Shown here piece by piece: positions 1 through 6,537 of a stretch of 54,372 nt of DNA. The stretch spans positions 1 through 54,372 of the forward strand of contig CANFHA010000025.1 of the NCBI GenBank assembly GCA_947446645.1, in the 5' to 3' direction. The stretch is from Chitinophagaceae bacterium. Its GTDB lineage: Bacteria; Bacteroidota; Bacteroidia; Chitinophagales; Chitinophagaceae. The notes under the pieces are model-generated. The model was not told where the DNA came from and made no database searches. It worked only from the letters and a program-made list of their open reading frames with translations. Each line of letters starts with the position of its first letter. Position 1 is the stretch's first letter. Made by a program: the position numbers and the translations under genes.

Positions 1-9
1 AACAAATAA

Positions 10-192
10 TGGATTAGGCTTCGATTTAAAGTGTTTGATTATGATGAAGGGCAATACAAGACTCCAAACTGGTCTTTAACTGCCCAAGAACTTAGATCCT
101 ACAAAGGATATGAAAATGTATCAGATGAAGAGGCTGAAAGAGTAATAGAAACTCTGGTACGATTAGCGGTAATTGTTTACAATACCAAATGA
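10..192 (+). CDS. Small hypothetical protein before the recombinase, start not resolved
   Basis: An open frame follows a TAA at 7-9 and ends with TGA at 190-192. It encodes about 60 residues ending in LAVIVYNTK. There is no in-frame ATG, so it must use a non-ATG start (a GTG lies at 31) or be the tail of a gene broken upstream. The segment around SLTAQELRSYKGYENVSDEE looks like a genuine protein: charged, helical and with little low complexity. I recall similar short proteins next to recombinases in Bacteroidota elements, but I cannot name a family. A strong terminator follows directly, which supports a real transcript. Function unknown. Confidence 0.4.
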   Translation, partial: WIRLRFKVFDYDEGQYKTPNWSLTAQELRSYKGYENVSDEEAERVIETLVRLAVIVYNTK

Positions 193-195
193 CGA

Positions 196-223
196 GAATA
201 GGCAGCAATGCCTATTCTTTTTT
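196..223 (+). terminator. Rho-independent terminator after the small ORF
   Basis: GAATAGGC (196-203) pairs perfectly with GCCTATTC (210-217) across a 6-nt loop and is followed by six T. It separates the small ORF from the recombinase gene. Confidence 0.8.
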
Positions 224-244
224 AATTAATTAAATGATAATAAT

Positions 245-1891
245 ATGATAAATGCACATTTCCAGGCTTACATTAAGCCAAAGAGCAACGAAGCTCCCGC
301 AAATAGAAAAATAATTGGTTACACTCGTGTGAGTTCTAAACAACAAGCCGACAACTATAGCATAGCCGAACAGGAGAATGAGATACGAGCGTACGCCAAG
401 AAAAATAATTATATACTAACCGAAATAATAGGTGGTACATATGAAAGTGCGTCTGGTGATTTGACCCGCAAAGAGTTTAAAAAATTATATGATACGATCA
501 AGAAAAGCAAGAAACGTCCGTTTGCAATCGCCATAAAGTTTATCAATAGGTTTTCTCGAACAGGTGCTTCTGCTATTAGCATCGTTTCAGAGTTGGTTGA
601 TAAAATGGGGGTTCACTTGATTGAAACATCAACTGGTTTGTGTACGGTGAACGTTAAAGACAAGATGCTGATATTCCATAAGCTACTGGAAGCCCAACAA
701 GAAAATCAGGAGCGTCTTGAAAGGACTATGCCTGGCTTGAAAGCGTTTCTTAAACAAGGTAATAAGCTGGGTACTGTTCCATTTGGATATATACAGTTCG
801 GTAAACGAGTAAAGGATTTTGAACGCATGAGTCGAACACAAATGATAAAAATTACCGAACAAGGTGAGATACTGAAATCTGCATGGCAATGGAAGTTACA
901 AGGCGAAAGAGATACAGTAATTATATACAAACTTGAAAAACTTGGCGTAAAACTCAACCTAAAACAAATAGGTAAGATATTTCGTAATCCGTTCTATTGC
1001 GGTGTGTCGATAAATAAAATGTTGGATACGCCAGTAAAAGGTAATTGGGAGCCTATGATCAGCCAAACCAATTTCCTGAAGATCCAGGGTATAATTAAAC
1101 CATCAAAAGTTGGTACTTACCAGGTATCAAGTACCGATGAAAATAGACCATTAGCGAGGTTTCTTGTATGTGCAAATTGTGAATCATACCTGACTGGCTA
1201 TGAAGTGAAGAACAAGAAAATACACTACTATAAGTGTCCTAAATGTAACGGTGTGAACATGAACGTTAGTTCAACCAAACAATCGAGAAACAAAGGTCTA
1301 AATGACCATTTCATCGAGATGCTCAGAACAATAACCTTAAAACCTGAAGCTAAAGAACCTTTCAATGAACTAATGAAAAGGCTATTTAAGGATCTTAACG
1401 GTGATACCATAAATGAGATACACGAACAAAATAATTCTATCCAAGACCTGAAAAATAAGTTGATGAACCTTGAAGAAAAATACCTGTATGATAATGCTAT
1501 TGATAAGGATGTTTATCTAAAACACCGAGCCAATTTGGAAGCCAAAATCTGGGAGGCTGAGCAAAACGTTGCAGAATCAGCAAGCCTGTCATCTAACTTT
1601 GATGAATATCTTTTAAAAGCAACGGAAGTATGTGAAAACCTCAGTCAGTACTGGGTTTTAGGCGATCATGACAACAAGCAAAGGATACAAAAAATGCTAT
1701 TCCCAGAGGGTTTAGTGGTCGTTCCCGTAAGCAGGGTGCTTCTAACCGATAATTTGAACCAAATTTTTAAGCTAATCCCTTGCCTGGAGAGCGTTTCAGA
1801 AGTTGATAAAAAAGAGAAAGCCAGCAAAATTGCTGACTTATCTCTTTCAGTAGCGAGGAGGAGACTTGAACTCCCGACCTCAGGGTTATGA
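245..1891 (+). CDS. Large serine recombinase (site-specific integrase)
   Basis: A 548-residue large serine recombinase that integrates and excises the element by Ser-mediated strand exchange. The N-terminal resolvase domain (about 23-165) carries the motif YTRVSS with the likely nucleophile Ser30, and NRFSR at 101-105 matches the conserved DRxSR-type active-site motif. A recombinase domain follows (about 175-280). A zinc ribbon uses Cys309, Cys312, Cys331 and Cys334. A coiled-coil stretch lies around 385-450. The C-terminal 13 or so residues (ARRRLELPTSGL) are encoded by the antisense strand of a tRNA-Met gene, and the TGA stop is the complement of tRNA bases in the anticodon loop. Large serine recombinases usually target protein genes, so tRNA use is notable. 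Family assignment is firm. The proposed att overlap is inference. Confidence 0.95.
   Translation: MINAHFQAYIKPKSNEAPANRKIIGYTRVSSKQQADNYSIAEQENEIRAYAKKNNYILTEIIGGTYESASGDLTRKEFKKLYDTIKKSKKRPFAIAIKFINRFSRTGASAISIVSELVDKMGVHLIETSTGLCTVNVKDKMLIFHKLLEAQQENQERLERTMPGLKAFLKQGNKLGTVPFGYIQFGKRVKDFERMSRTQMIKITEQGEILKSAWQWKLQGERDTVIIYKLEKLGVKLNLKQIGKIFRNPFYCGVSINKMLDTPVKGNWEPMISQTNFLKIQGIIKPSKVGTYQVSSTDENRPLARFLVCANCESYLTGYEVKNKKIHYYKCPKCNGVNMNVSSTKQSRNKGLNDHFIEMLRTITLKPEAKEPFNELMKRLFKDLNGDTINEIHEQNNSIQDLKNKLMNLEEKYLYDNAIDKDVYLKHRANLEAKIWEAEQNVAESASLSSNFDEYLLKATEVCENLSQYWVLGDHDNKQRIQKMLFPEGLVVVPVSRVLLTDNLNQIFKLIPCLESVSEVDKKEKASKIADLSLSVARRRLELPTSGL
1851..1891. other. Candidate attachment site at the overlap of recombinase gene and tRNA
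   Basis: These bases are both the last codons of the recombinase gene and the 3' half of tRNA-Met, from discriminator base to anticodon loop. If integration restores the tRNA 3' end, the attP of the element must carry the same sequence, and the core of the att site should lie here. The second copy expected at the far end of the element is outside the window. Confidence 0.4.
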
Positions 1892-1924
1892 ATCCTGTGC
1901 TCTAACCACCTGAGCTACCTCGCC
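1851..1924 (-). tRNA. tRNA-Met (anticodon CAT)
   Basis: Read on the minus strand, GGCGAGG (from 1924) pairs with CCTCGCT. The D-arm GCTC/GAGC, the anticodon loop TTCATAA and the T-arm GGGAG/CTCCT around TTCAAGT are all present. It is 74 nt long, has discriminator A and no encoded CCA. The A31-C39 pair at the base of the anticodon loop is a mismatch. As I recall, this is usual in elongator tRNA-Met of Bacteroidota. The 3' half overlaps the recombinase gene on the other strand. Confidence 0.95.
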
Positions 1925-2115
1925 GAAAAATTGAGACTGCGAAGGTAGGGAAAAAGCCGTAAATATTAAACTCCTTGCCCAAATACTTTGTTTATTCATT
2001 GATGTTCAATGTTGATTGGTTTAATCCCACCAATATTTAAAGCAAATTCAGTCAAGAAAATACCCCTATAGCTAAAACCAATGCATGTATATACGTGTAT
2101 TTCCAAAAGGTTTTT

Positions 2116-2136
2116 TACCTTTGCTAACGCTGTTAG
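2116..2136 (+). promoter_or_regulatory. tetR promoter with overlapping operator (site A)
   Basis: TACCTTTG at 2116-2123 is a perfect TAnnTTTG -7 box. The palindrome CTAAC-GCT-GTTAG at 2124-2136 abuts it and would cover the transcription start, a usual layout for autorepression. The same palindrome occurs near 2787 and 6320. This promoter lies downstream of a possible upstream ATG at 2081 and so fixes the tetR start at 2156. Confidence 0.65.
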
Positions 2137-2155
2137 GAAATATAGTGACAACAAT

Positions 2156-2770
2156 ATGGGAATAGTAGAGCGAAAAGAAAGGCAGAAAAGGGAGATCAGG
2201 GATAGCATCCTTATCAGCGCCTGGCAACTGGTGAATGAAGAAGGATGGCAAAACCTGTCTATCCGCAAAATAGCCGATGCCATAGAATATAGTGTTCCTG
2301 TTGTTTACGACCATTTTGAAAATAAAGAAGCGATACTTACAGTTTTTAACCGGCAGGGTTTTCAGTTGCTGGGCGATAAACTGAGAGATACCAAGGCGAA
2401 ACATAGCGATGCAAAGAAGCAGCTGGATGCTATTACCTATGCATATTGGGATTTTGCCTTTGAGCAGCGTGCTTTTTACCAGCTCATGTTCGGACTCGGT
2501 ATGCCGGGTTGTGAGTCGCTGGCTACCGTGCCGGAACTGAGTGCTTTTATAGAGGTTATAAATACTACGGTAGAGCAAGTGATAAAAGATGGCAATAATA
2601 AAGATGCAAATCTGAGGCTTAAGGTACACTCTTTCTGGTCTATGATCCATGGGCTGGTATCTATAAGCCTCATGGTGCCGCCATCCCCCGGAAACGTGAC
2701 ACACGAGCAAATGAACAAAATGGTACTGGCAGATTTTATAAAAGGTTTTATAAAAGGACTGATAGAGTAA
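2156..2770 (+). CDS. TetR/AcrR-family transcriptional regulator
   Basis: A 204-residue one-domain-pair regulator. The TetR_N helix-turn-helix spans roughly residues 15-60, with the recognition helix in LSIRKIADAI...VPVVYDHFENKEAI. The C-terminal ligand/dimer domain resembles the TetR_C_13/WHG group, as seen in FGLGMPG and SFWSMIHGLVSISL. The frame could be extended to an ATG at 2081, but a -7 box and operator lie between the two, so the ATG at 2156 is chosen. The operator-like palindrome in front of this gene is repeated before the YceI operon and between phaJ and phaE. I infer autoregulation plus control of those genes. The ligand is unknown. A CoA thioester or fatty acid would suit the neighbourhood, but nothing in the sequence proves it. 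Confidence 0.9.
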   Translation: MGIVERKERQKREIRDSILISAWQLVNEEGWQNLSIRKIADAIEYSVPVVYDHFENKEAILTVFNRQGFQLLGDKLRDTKAKHSDAKKQLDAITYAYWDFAFEQRAFYQLMFGLGMPGCESLATVPELSAFIEVINTTVEQVIKDGNNKDANLRLKVHSFWSMIHGLVSISLMVPPSPGNVTHEQMNKMVLADFIKGFIKGLIE

Positions 2771-2786
2771 ATTTTTAAGCAATTAA

Positions 2787-2799
2787 TTAACGGTGTTAG
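2787..2799 (+). promoter_or_regulatory. Operator-like palindrome before the YceI operon (site B)
   Basis: TTAAC-GGT-GTTAG matches the palindromes at 2124 and 6320, with one arm mismatch, and the flank after GTTAG (TAAA) is also shared. It lies 65 bp upstream of the first yceI start, in the only gap of the operon's 5' side. Confidence 0.55.
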
Positions 2800-2863
2800 T
2801 AAATATATTGTTGATAGTAGTATAAAATAAATATTAAAATCATTAATTAAATCCAAAACAAAA

Positions 2864-3433
2864 ATGAAAAAAGTAACATTGACACTCGCTGCCCTCGCAA
2901 TTGCCGCAGCATCTTATGCACAAACATGGTCTATCGACAAAACGCACTCAAGGGTGGGCTTTGGTATCACGCACTTAGGTATCAACGAGATACAGGGCGA
3001 TTTCAAAGTATTCGACAGCAAGATTACTTCCTCTAAGGCTGATTTTTCTGATGCTGTTATCGAGTTCTCTGCAGATATGAACTCTATTAACACAGACGTG
3101 GAAGCAAGGGACAAACACCTGAAGAGTGCTGATTTCTTTGATGCCGACAATAATCCTAAGCTTATATTCAAGAGCACCTCGTTCAAAAAGAAAAAAGGTA
3201 AAGAATACCTGGTTACCGGCGATCTTACTATGCATGGTATCACCAAGCAGGTAACATTTGATGCTACATTGGTAGGCACTACAGTGCACCCCATGAGCAA
3301 AAAGGAAATGGCAGGTTTCAGGCTGAAAGGCAAGATAAACCGTAACGACTACAAGGTAGCTACATCTATGCCGGCAGCTATGCTGGGCGAAAATGTAGAT
3401 CTCTTGGCAGATACTGAATTCAGCAAAGACTAA
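2864..3433 (+). CDS. YceI-family secreted lipid-binding protein (first copy)
   Basis: A 189-residue YceI-domain protein. Residues 1-19 form a Sec signal peptide ending SYAQ. The mature part starts WSIDKTHSRVGFGITHLGI, the hallmark opening of the YceI lipocalin-like barrel, and later shows the conserved DxNxPKLIFKST, GDLTMHGITKQVTF and KINRNDY motifs. Known YceI proteins bind isoprenoid or other amphiphilic lipids in a beta-barrel and are periplasmic. This is the first gene of a five-gene unit and is 11 bp from the next yceI. Operator site B lies upstream. The bound ligand here is not known. Confidence 0.92.
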   Translation: MKKVTLTLAALAIAAASYAQTWSIDKTHSRVGFGITHLGINEIQGDFKVFDSKITSSKADFSDAVIEFSADMNSINTDVEARDKHLKSADFFDADNNPKLIFKSTSFKKKKGKEYLVTGDLTMHGITKQVTFDATLVGTTVHPMSKKEMAGFRLKGKINRNDYKVATSMPAAMLGENVDLLADTEFSKD

Positions 3434-3444
3434 AAAAACTGTTT

Positions 3445-3981
3445 ATGAAAAAGTACATTTTTATCCCGGCCATTCTGCTTGCTTTAGCGCCAGTTTACGC
3501 CTTTGCGCCTGCCGCCACATGGCAGATCGCTGACAAGAGCGTGATCCGTTTTTCTGCGGGTGGCGAAGTGGGCGGCATTTTTAAAACAATGAAGGGTGCG
3601 GTAGTATTTGACGAGCAAAATCCACCCGCGTCCTCCTTTGATCTCACTATCGATGTTGCCTCTGTTAACACAGGTAATGCGCTGATGAATACGCACATAA
3701 AAAGTGCCGATTGGTTTGATGCAGGCAAATACCCGGTGATCAGGTTTGTTTCAAAAAAAGTAGTGAAATCAGGCACCGGATTGCAGGTGACCGGCGATAT
3801 GGAAATGCATGGGGTTAAAAAGGAGACGACTATCCCATTCACTTTTCAAAACAAGGGTGCTACAGCCGTGTTCAGCAGCAAGTTCGCCATCAACCGGAAC
3901 GATTTTCATATAGGAAAGCCGGGCGGCGATGTAGATGAAAATGTAAAGCTGGACATAACAGTGCCTGTGGTGAAAAAATAG
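3445..3981 (+). CDS. YceI-family secreted protein (second copy)
   Basis: A 178-residue YceI protein with its own signal peptide (cleavage near AFAPA, residues 20-22). It is clearly diverged from its neighbour. WQIADKSVIRFSAGGEVGG opens the barrel, then SADWFDAGKYPVIRFVSKKV, GDMEMHGVKKETTI and KFAINRNDFHIG follow. Only 11 bp separate it from the preceding yceI and 20 bp from the following membrane-protein gene, so one transcript is likely. It probably binds an amphiphile in the periplasm, possibly a different one from copy one. Confidence 0.9.
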   Translation: MKKYIFIPAILLALAPVYAFAPAATWQIADKSVIRFSAGGEVGGIFKTMKGAVVFDEQNPPASSFDLTIDVASVNTGNALMNTHIKSADWFDAGKYPVIRFVSKKVVKSGTGLQVTGDMEMHGVKKETTIPFTFQNKGATAVFSSKFAINRNDFHIGKPGGDVDENVKLDITVPVVKK

Positions 3982-4001
3982 ACAGCAAAAAATAGAACAA
4001 A

Positions 4002-4397
4002 ATGGGAAAACGACTATTATATCTTGGCATTTTATCCGGCATACTGGCGGGCATCGTAGCATTGATCTACCAAAAGGTGTATTCTTCATCGGTAGGTGCA
4101 GACTTCTCTACGGTTGCTAAACCAATGGGCATCATGGTGTCAAACCTGGCAGGCTGCCTTATTGCGGCACTCGGCTACTGGCTGCTTGGCAAATTACTGA
4201 AGAGCAAAACGGAGATCGTCTTCAATTTCATTTTTGTGATCCTTTCTTTCGTAAGCATGTTGCCCGCTTTTGCAGTTAAGTTGCCGCTTGATATTGCCAG
4301 CCCCGAACTGTTCCCGGGCCTCGTTATTCCCATGCACTTTTTCCCGGCTCTGGCATGGTCTACCCTGGAGCCATTGTTTATTAAAAATGGAGAATAA
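4002..4397 (+). CDS. Small integral membrane protein, function unknown
   Basis: A 131-residue protein with about four hydrophobic segments: residues 5-23, 47-66, 74-96 and 104-122. It has short loops and a Lys/Glu-poor core. The pattern resembles the DUF6069-type four-helix membrane proteins, but I do not recognise it with certainty. It lies within the YceI/FrnE operon, 20 bp after the second yceI and 15 bp before frnE. A role in the same envelope or redox response is inferred from position only. Confidence 0.75.
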   Translation: MGKRLLYLGILSGILAGIVALIYQKVYSSSVGADFSTVAKPMGIMVSNLAGCLIAALGYWLLGKLLKSKTEIVFNFIFVILSFVSMLPAFAVKLPLDIASPELFPGLVIPMHFFPALAWSTLEPLFIKNGE

Positions 4398-4412
4398 ATT
4401 GAGCGCAAAAAT

Positions 4413-5129
4413 ATGGAGACGATGAAAATGAAAATAGATATCTGGTCGGATATTATGTGCCCTTTCTGCTACATAGGCAAGAGAAAGATGGAGAGTGCTT
4501 TGCAGCAGTTTCCGAATAGCGGAGATGTAGAGTTGGTGTGGCACAGTTTTCAGCTGGACCCAGCTATGAAAGCGCAGCCCGGCAAAGATATGTATAGCTA
4601 CCTGGCCGAGCGGAAAGGTCAAAGCCGGGAATGGTCAGTAAAAATGCACGATCGAGTTGCAGAAATGGCAAAGAATGAAGGGTTGAACTACAATTTTGAT
4701 AAAGCGGTGATCGCAAATTCATTTGATGCACACCGCCTTATACAGCTGGCGAAAACAAAGGGACTGGGCGATGAGGCTGAAGAAAAATTGTTTCATGCCT
4801 ACTTTACCGAAGGGAAGAATATAGCAGACCACAATACACTGATGCAGATAGGTATGGAAATAGGGCTGAGAGCTGTGGAAACAGGCGAGATGCTTAACAG
4901 TACTGCTTTTGCAGATGATGTGCGGCACGATATACAGGCTGCTGAGCAACTGGGTATACAGGGTGTGCCATTTTTCCTGCTCAATGGTCAACTGGGCATC
5001 TCCGGAGCACAGCCGGTAGAATTGTTTGCAGATGGCCTGCAGCAGGCCTGGGCTATACACGAACATGCCATGCAAACAATAGACAACCAGCCTGATGGAG
5101 CGGTATGTGCGCCGGGTGGTGACTGCTGA
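4413..5129 (+). CDS. DsbA-family oxidoreductase, FrnE-like
   Basis: A 238-residue thioredoxin-fold protein of the FrnE/2-hydroxychromene-2-carboxylate isomerase-like branch. The active-site CPFC is at residues 16-19, after the usual IDIWSD strand. FrnE-type features follow: the helical insert and the cis-Pro loop GVPFFLLNGQLGISGAQP. There is no signal peptide, so it acts in the cytoplasm, probably as a disulfide oxidoreductase or isomerase. Two in-frame Met codons follow the first within six residues, so the exact start is soft. It sits mid-operon between the membrane protein and the third yceI. A C-terminal CAPGGDC pair of cysteines is a small oddity and could be a further redox or metal site. 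Confidence 0.9.
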   Translation: METMKMKIDIWSDIMCPFCYIGKRKMESALQQFPNSGDVELVWHSFQLDPAMKAQPGKDMYSYLAERKGQSREWSVKMHDRVAEMAKNEGLNYNFDKAVIANSFDAHRLIQLAKTKGLGDEAEEKLFHAYFTEGKNIADHNTLMQIGMEIGLRAVETGEMLNSTAFADDVRHDIQAAEQLGIQGVPFFLLNGQLGISGAQPVELFADGLQQAWAIHEHAMQTIDNQPDGAVCAPGGDC

Positions 5130-5185
5130 CCGCAGAATATTTAAAGAAATGTTTAAAACAATTAATAACCATAAAAACAAACAAA

Positions 5186-5731
5186 ATGGCAAACACTAAA
5201 TGGTCTTTGGACCCAACGCACTCAGAAGTGCATTTTAAAGTAAGGCACCTGGTATCGCATGTAAGCGGCCTTTTCAAAAAATTTGATGCTACCGTAGAAA
5301 CCGAGGGTGATGATATCGCTACCGCTAAGGTGCATTTTACGGCTGATATTGAATCCATATCTACCAACGACGAACAGCGCGACGGCCACCTGAAAACAGG
5401 CGACTTTTTTGACGTAGCCAATCACCCGCAGCTTATATTTAACAGCACCAGTATGCAAAAGGTGGACGATGAACACTACAATATGCACGGTGTACTGGAG
5501 ATGCGCGGCGTAAAGAAAGATGTTGTGCTTCATGTAACGTTCGGTGGCATAGCACAAGACCCATGGGGCAGCATGCGTTCAGGCTTTGCCATAACCGGTA
5601 AGGTGAACCGCATGGATTATGGTGTGAGCTTCGGTGGCATAGCTGAGGCAGGGACTATAATCCTTGGACATGACGTAACGATAAGCGCAAATGCTGAACT
5701 GGTAAAGCAGAAAGAAGAGGTAACAGCGTAA
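5186..5731 (+). CDS. YceI-family protein, cytoplasmic (third copy)
   Basis: A 181-residue YceI domain with no signal peptide: the protein starts MANTKWSLDPTHSEVHFKV, going straight into the barrel. Conserved motifs are DFFDVANHPQLIFNST, GVLEMRGVKKDVVL and GKVNRMDYGVSFGG. Unlike the two exported copies upstream, this one should stay in the cytoplasm. It is the last gene of the operon, 56 bp after frnE, and is followed by a long terminator. Having exported and cytoplasmic paralogues in one operon suggests handling of the same lipid type on both sides of the membrane. That is inference. Confidence 0.92.
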   Translation: MANTKWSLDPTHSEVHFKVRHLVSHVSGLFKKFDATVETEGDDIATAKVHFTADIESISTNDEQRDGHLKTGDFFDVANHPQLIFNSTSMQKVDDEHYNMHGVLEMRGVKKDVVLHVTFGGIAQDPWGSMRSGFAITGKVNRMDYGVSFGGIAEAGTIILGHDVTISANAELVKQKEEVTA

Positions 5732-5772
5732 TCTTTCCCTGGAAATGTTCCGGCAACATCAGTTGTAACAAT

Positions 5773-5808
5773 AAAAGCAAAAGGCTCCAAACGGAGCCTT
5801 TTGCTTTT
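5773..5808. terminator. Strong bidirectional terminator between yceI and phaJ-like gene
   Basis: A perfect 16-bp stem (5773-5788 with 5793-5808) around the loop AAAC, with A-runs on the left and T-runs on the right. It can stop the yceI operon (plus) and the MaoC gene (minus), which converge here. Confidence 0.9.
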
Positions 5809-5826
5809 ATGAAACGCAAATGATAA

Positions 5827-6237
5827 TTACCAAACATACTGCTTCTTATTCAGCAGCAGCGCTTCTCCGGCTATCGTTTGCTCACGTGTTGCTGCATCAT
5901 ACACTGCGCATTCGTACAGTATGCGGTTCTTCTCTTTTACTATCTCTTTTACTTTTATTACTGCTTCGTACTCCGTGTTTACGAACATAGGTTTTAGCCA
6001 TTTGATGTTCTGGCTCATGTACACATGGCCATCGGCATACCATAGCGCGCCAAATATCTTAGTGAATACGCTGGCCCCCAGGAAACCATGAATAATATTG
6101 CGGCCAAACATGCTTGCTTTCCCTGCTTCTGCATCTATATGCAATGGGTTTGTGTCGCCGCTTACGCGTGCATAAGTGTCCACGTCATCCTGCGTGTAGC
6201 TGTACTTGTGGCGGAATTCATCTCCTGTCTGTAACAT
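5827..6237 (-). CDS. phaJ: MaoC-type (R)-specific enoyl-CoA hydratase
   Basis: A 136-residue single hot-dog domain. The hydratase-2 motif SGDTNPLHIDAEAG supplies the catalytic Asp28 and His33, followed by IIHGFLGASVF. PhaJ enzymes hydrate trans-2-enoyl-CoA to (R)-3-hydroxyacyl-CoA, linking fatty-acid oxidation to PHA synthesis. Its length fits PhaJ rather than the two-domain eukaryotic enzymes. It is divergent from the phaE-like gene, with operator site C between them. The symbol rests on domain plus PHA context. A different MaoC substrate is possible. Confidence 0.8.
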   Translation of the reverse strand: MLQTGDEFRHKYSYTQDDVDTYARVSGDTNPLHIDAEAGKASMFGRNIIHGFLGASVFTKIFGALWYADGHVYMSQNIKWLKPMFVNTEYEAVIKVKEIVKEKNRILYECAVYDAATREQTIAGEALLLNKKQYVW

Positions 6238-6319
6238 AAAATTTGTGTGTTTTTTGAGGGCGAAAGTAATGGAATTTATTTACCGTTGTTTAGAAGTTTA
6301 TTCTCAATACGGGAATTAG

Positions 6320-6354
6320 CTAACGGTGTTAGGAAAGCTAACGCAGAGGCGTTA
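6320..6354. promoter_or_regulatory. Double operator region between phaJ and phaE (site C)
   Basis: CTAAC-GGT-GTTAG at 6320-6332 matches sites A and B and is followed by GAAA, as at site A. A second, different palindrome TAACGC-AGAG-GCGTTA is at 6339-6354, and another GTTAGGA half-site is at 6362. The 300-bp gap 6238-6537 holds this, the promoters and the phaE leader, and no gene. The likely minus-strand phaJ -7 box (TACTTTCG-like, near 6265) lies on the other side. Confidence 0.6.
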
Positions 6355-6404
6355 AATTAATGTTAGGATATAGATATAATAAAGGTTTTTACTTTTAAGC
6401 GACC

Positions 6405-6412
6405 TACATTTG
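6405..6412 (+). promoter_or_regulatory. phaE -7 promoter box
   Basis: TACATTTG is a perfect TAnnTTTG box, giving a leader of about 120 nt before the ATG at 6538. It lies 50-85 bp downstream of operator site C. Confidence 0.55.
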
Positions 6413-6537
6413 CAGCGCGAAAAGAGAGAAGATGGGTATGATAAATACCAAGTGTAAACGATAAGCCAAGTTAAGTAAAAATTTCTTTTCGCCGCAAATT
6501 TTTAAGTACATTTTTTTAAAACATAATAACAATTATC

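Larger units (their letters stand above)
1..1891. mobile_element. Right end of an integrated element targeting tRNA-Met
   Basis: The left edge holds a small unknown ORF and a large serine recombinase gene. The 3' end of the recombinase gene lies inside the 3' half of a tRNA gene, which is a common integration target. From the tRNA onward the gene content is ordinary chromosome. I infer that the element lies to the left and that its other boundary, with a second copy of the tRNA 3' segment, is outside the window. The opposite attachment end is not visible, so the element's size and cargo are unknown. Confidence 0.6.

Noticed and set aside
2081..2155. Upstream ATG extending the TetR protein by 25 residues.
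   Set aside because: A perfect -7 box and the operator palindrome lie between it and the ATG at 2156, and the extra residues are not TetR-like.
2072..2782. Minus-strand 236-codon frame opposite tetR.
   Set aside because: Shadow of the tetR coding sequence. The plus-strand product has a clear TetR domain, and the minus product is Cys/His/Tyr-rich without a domain.
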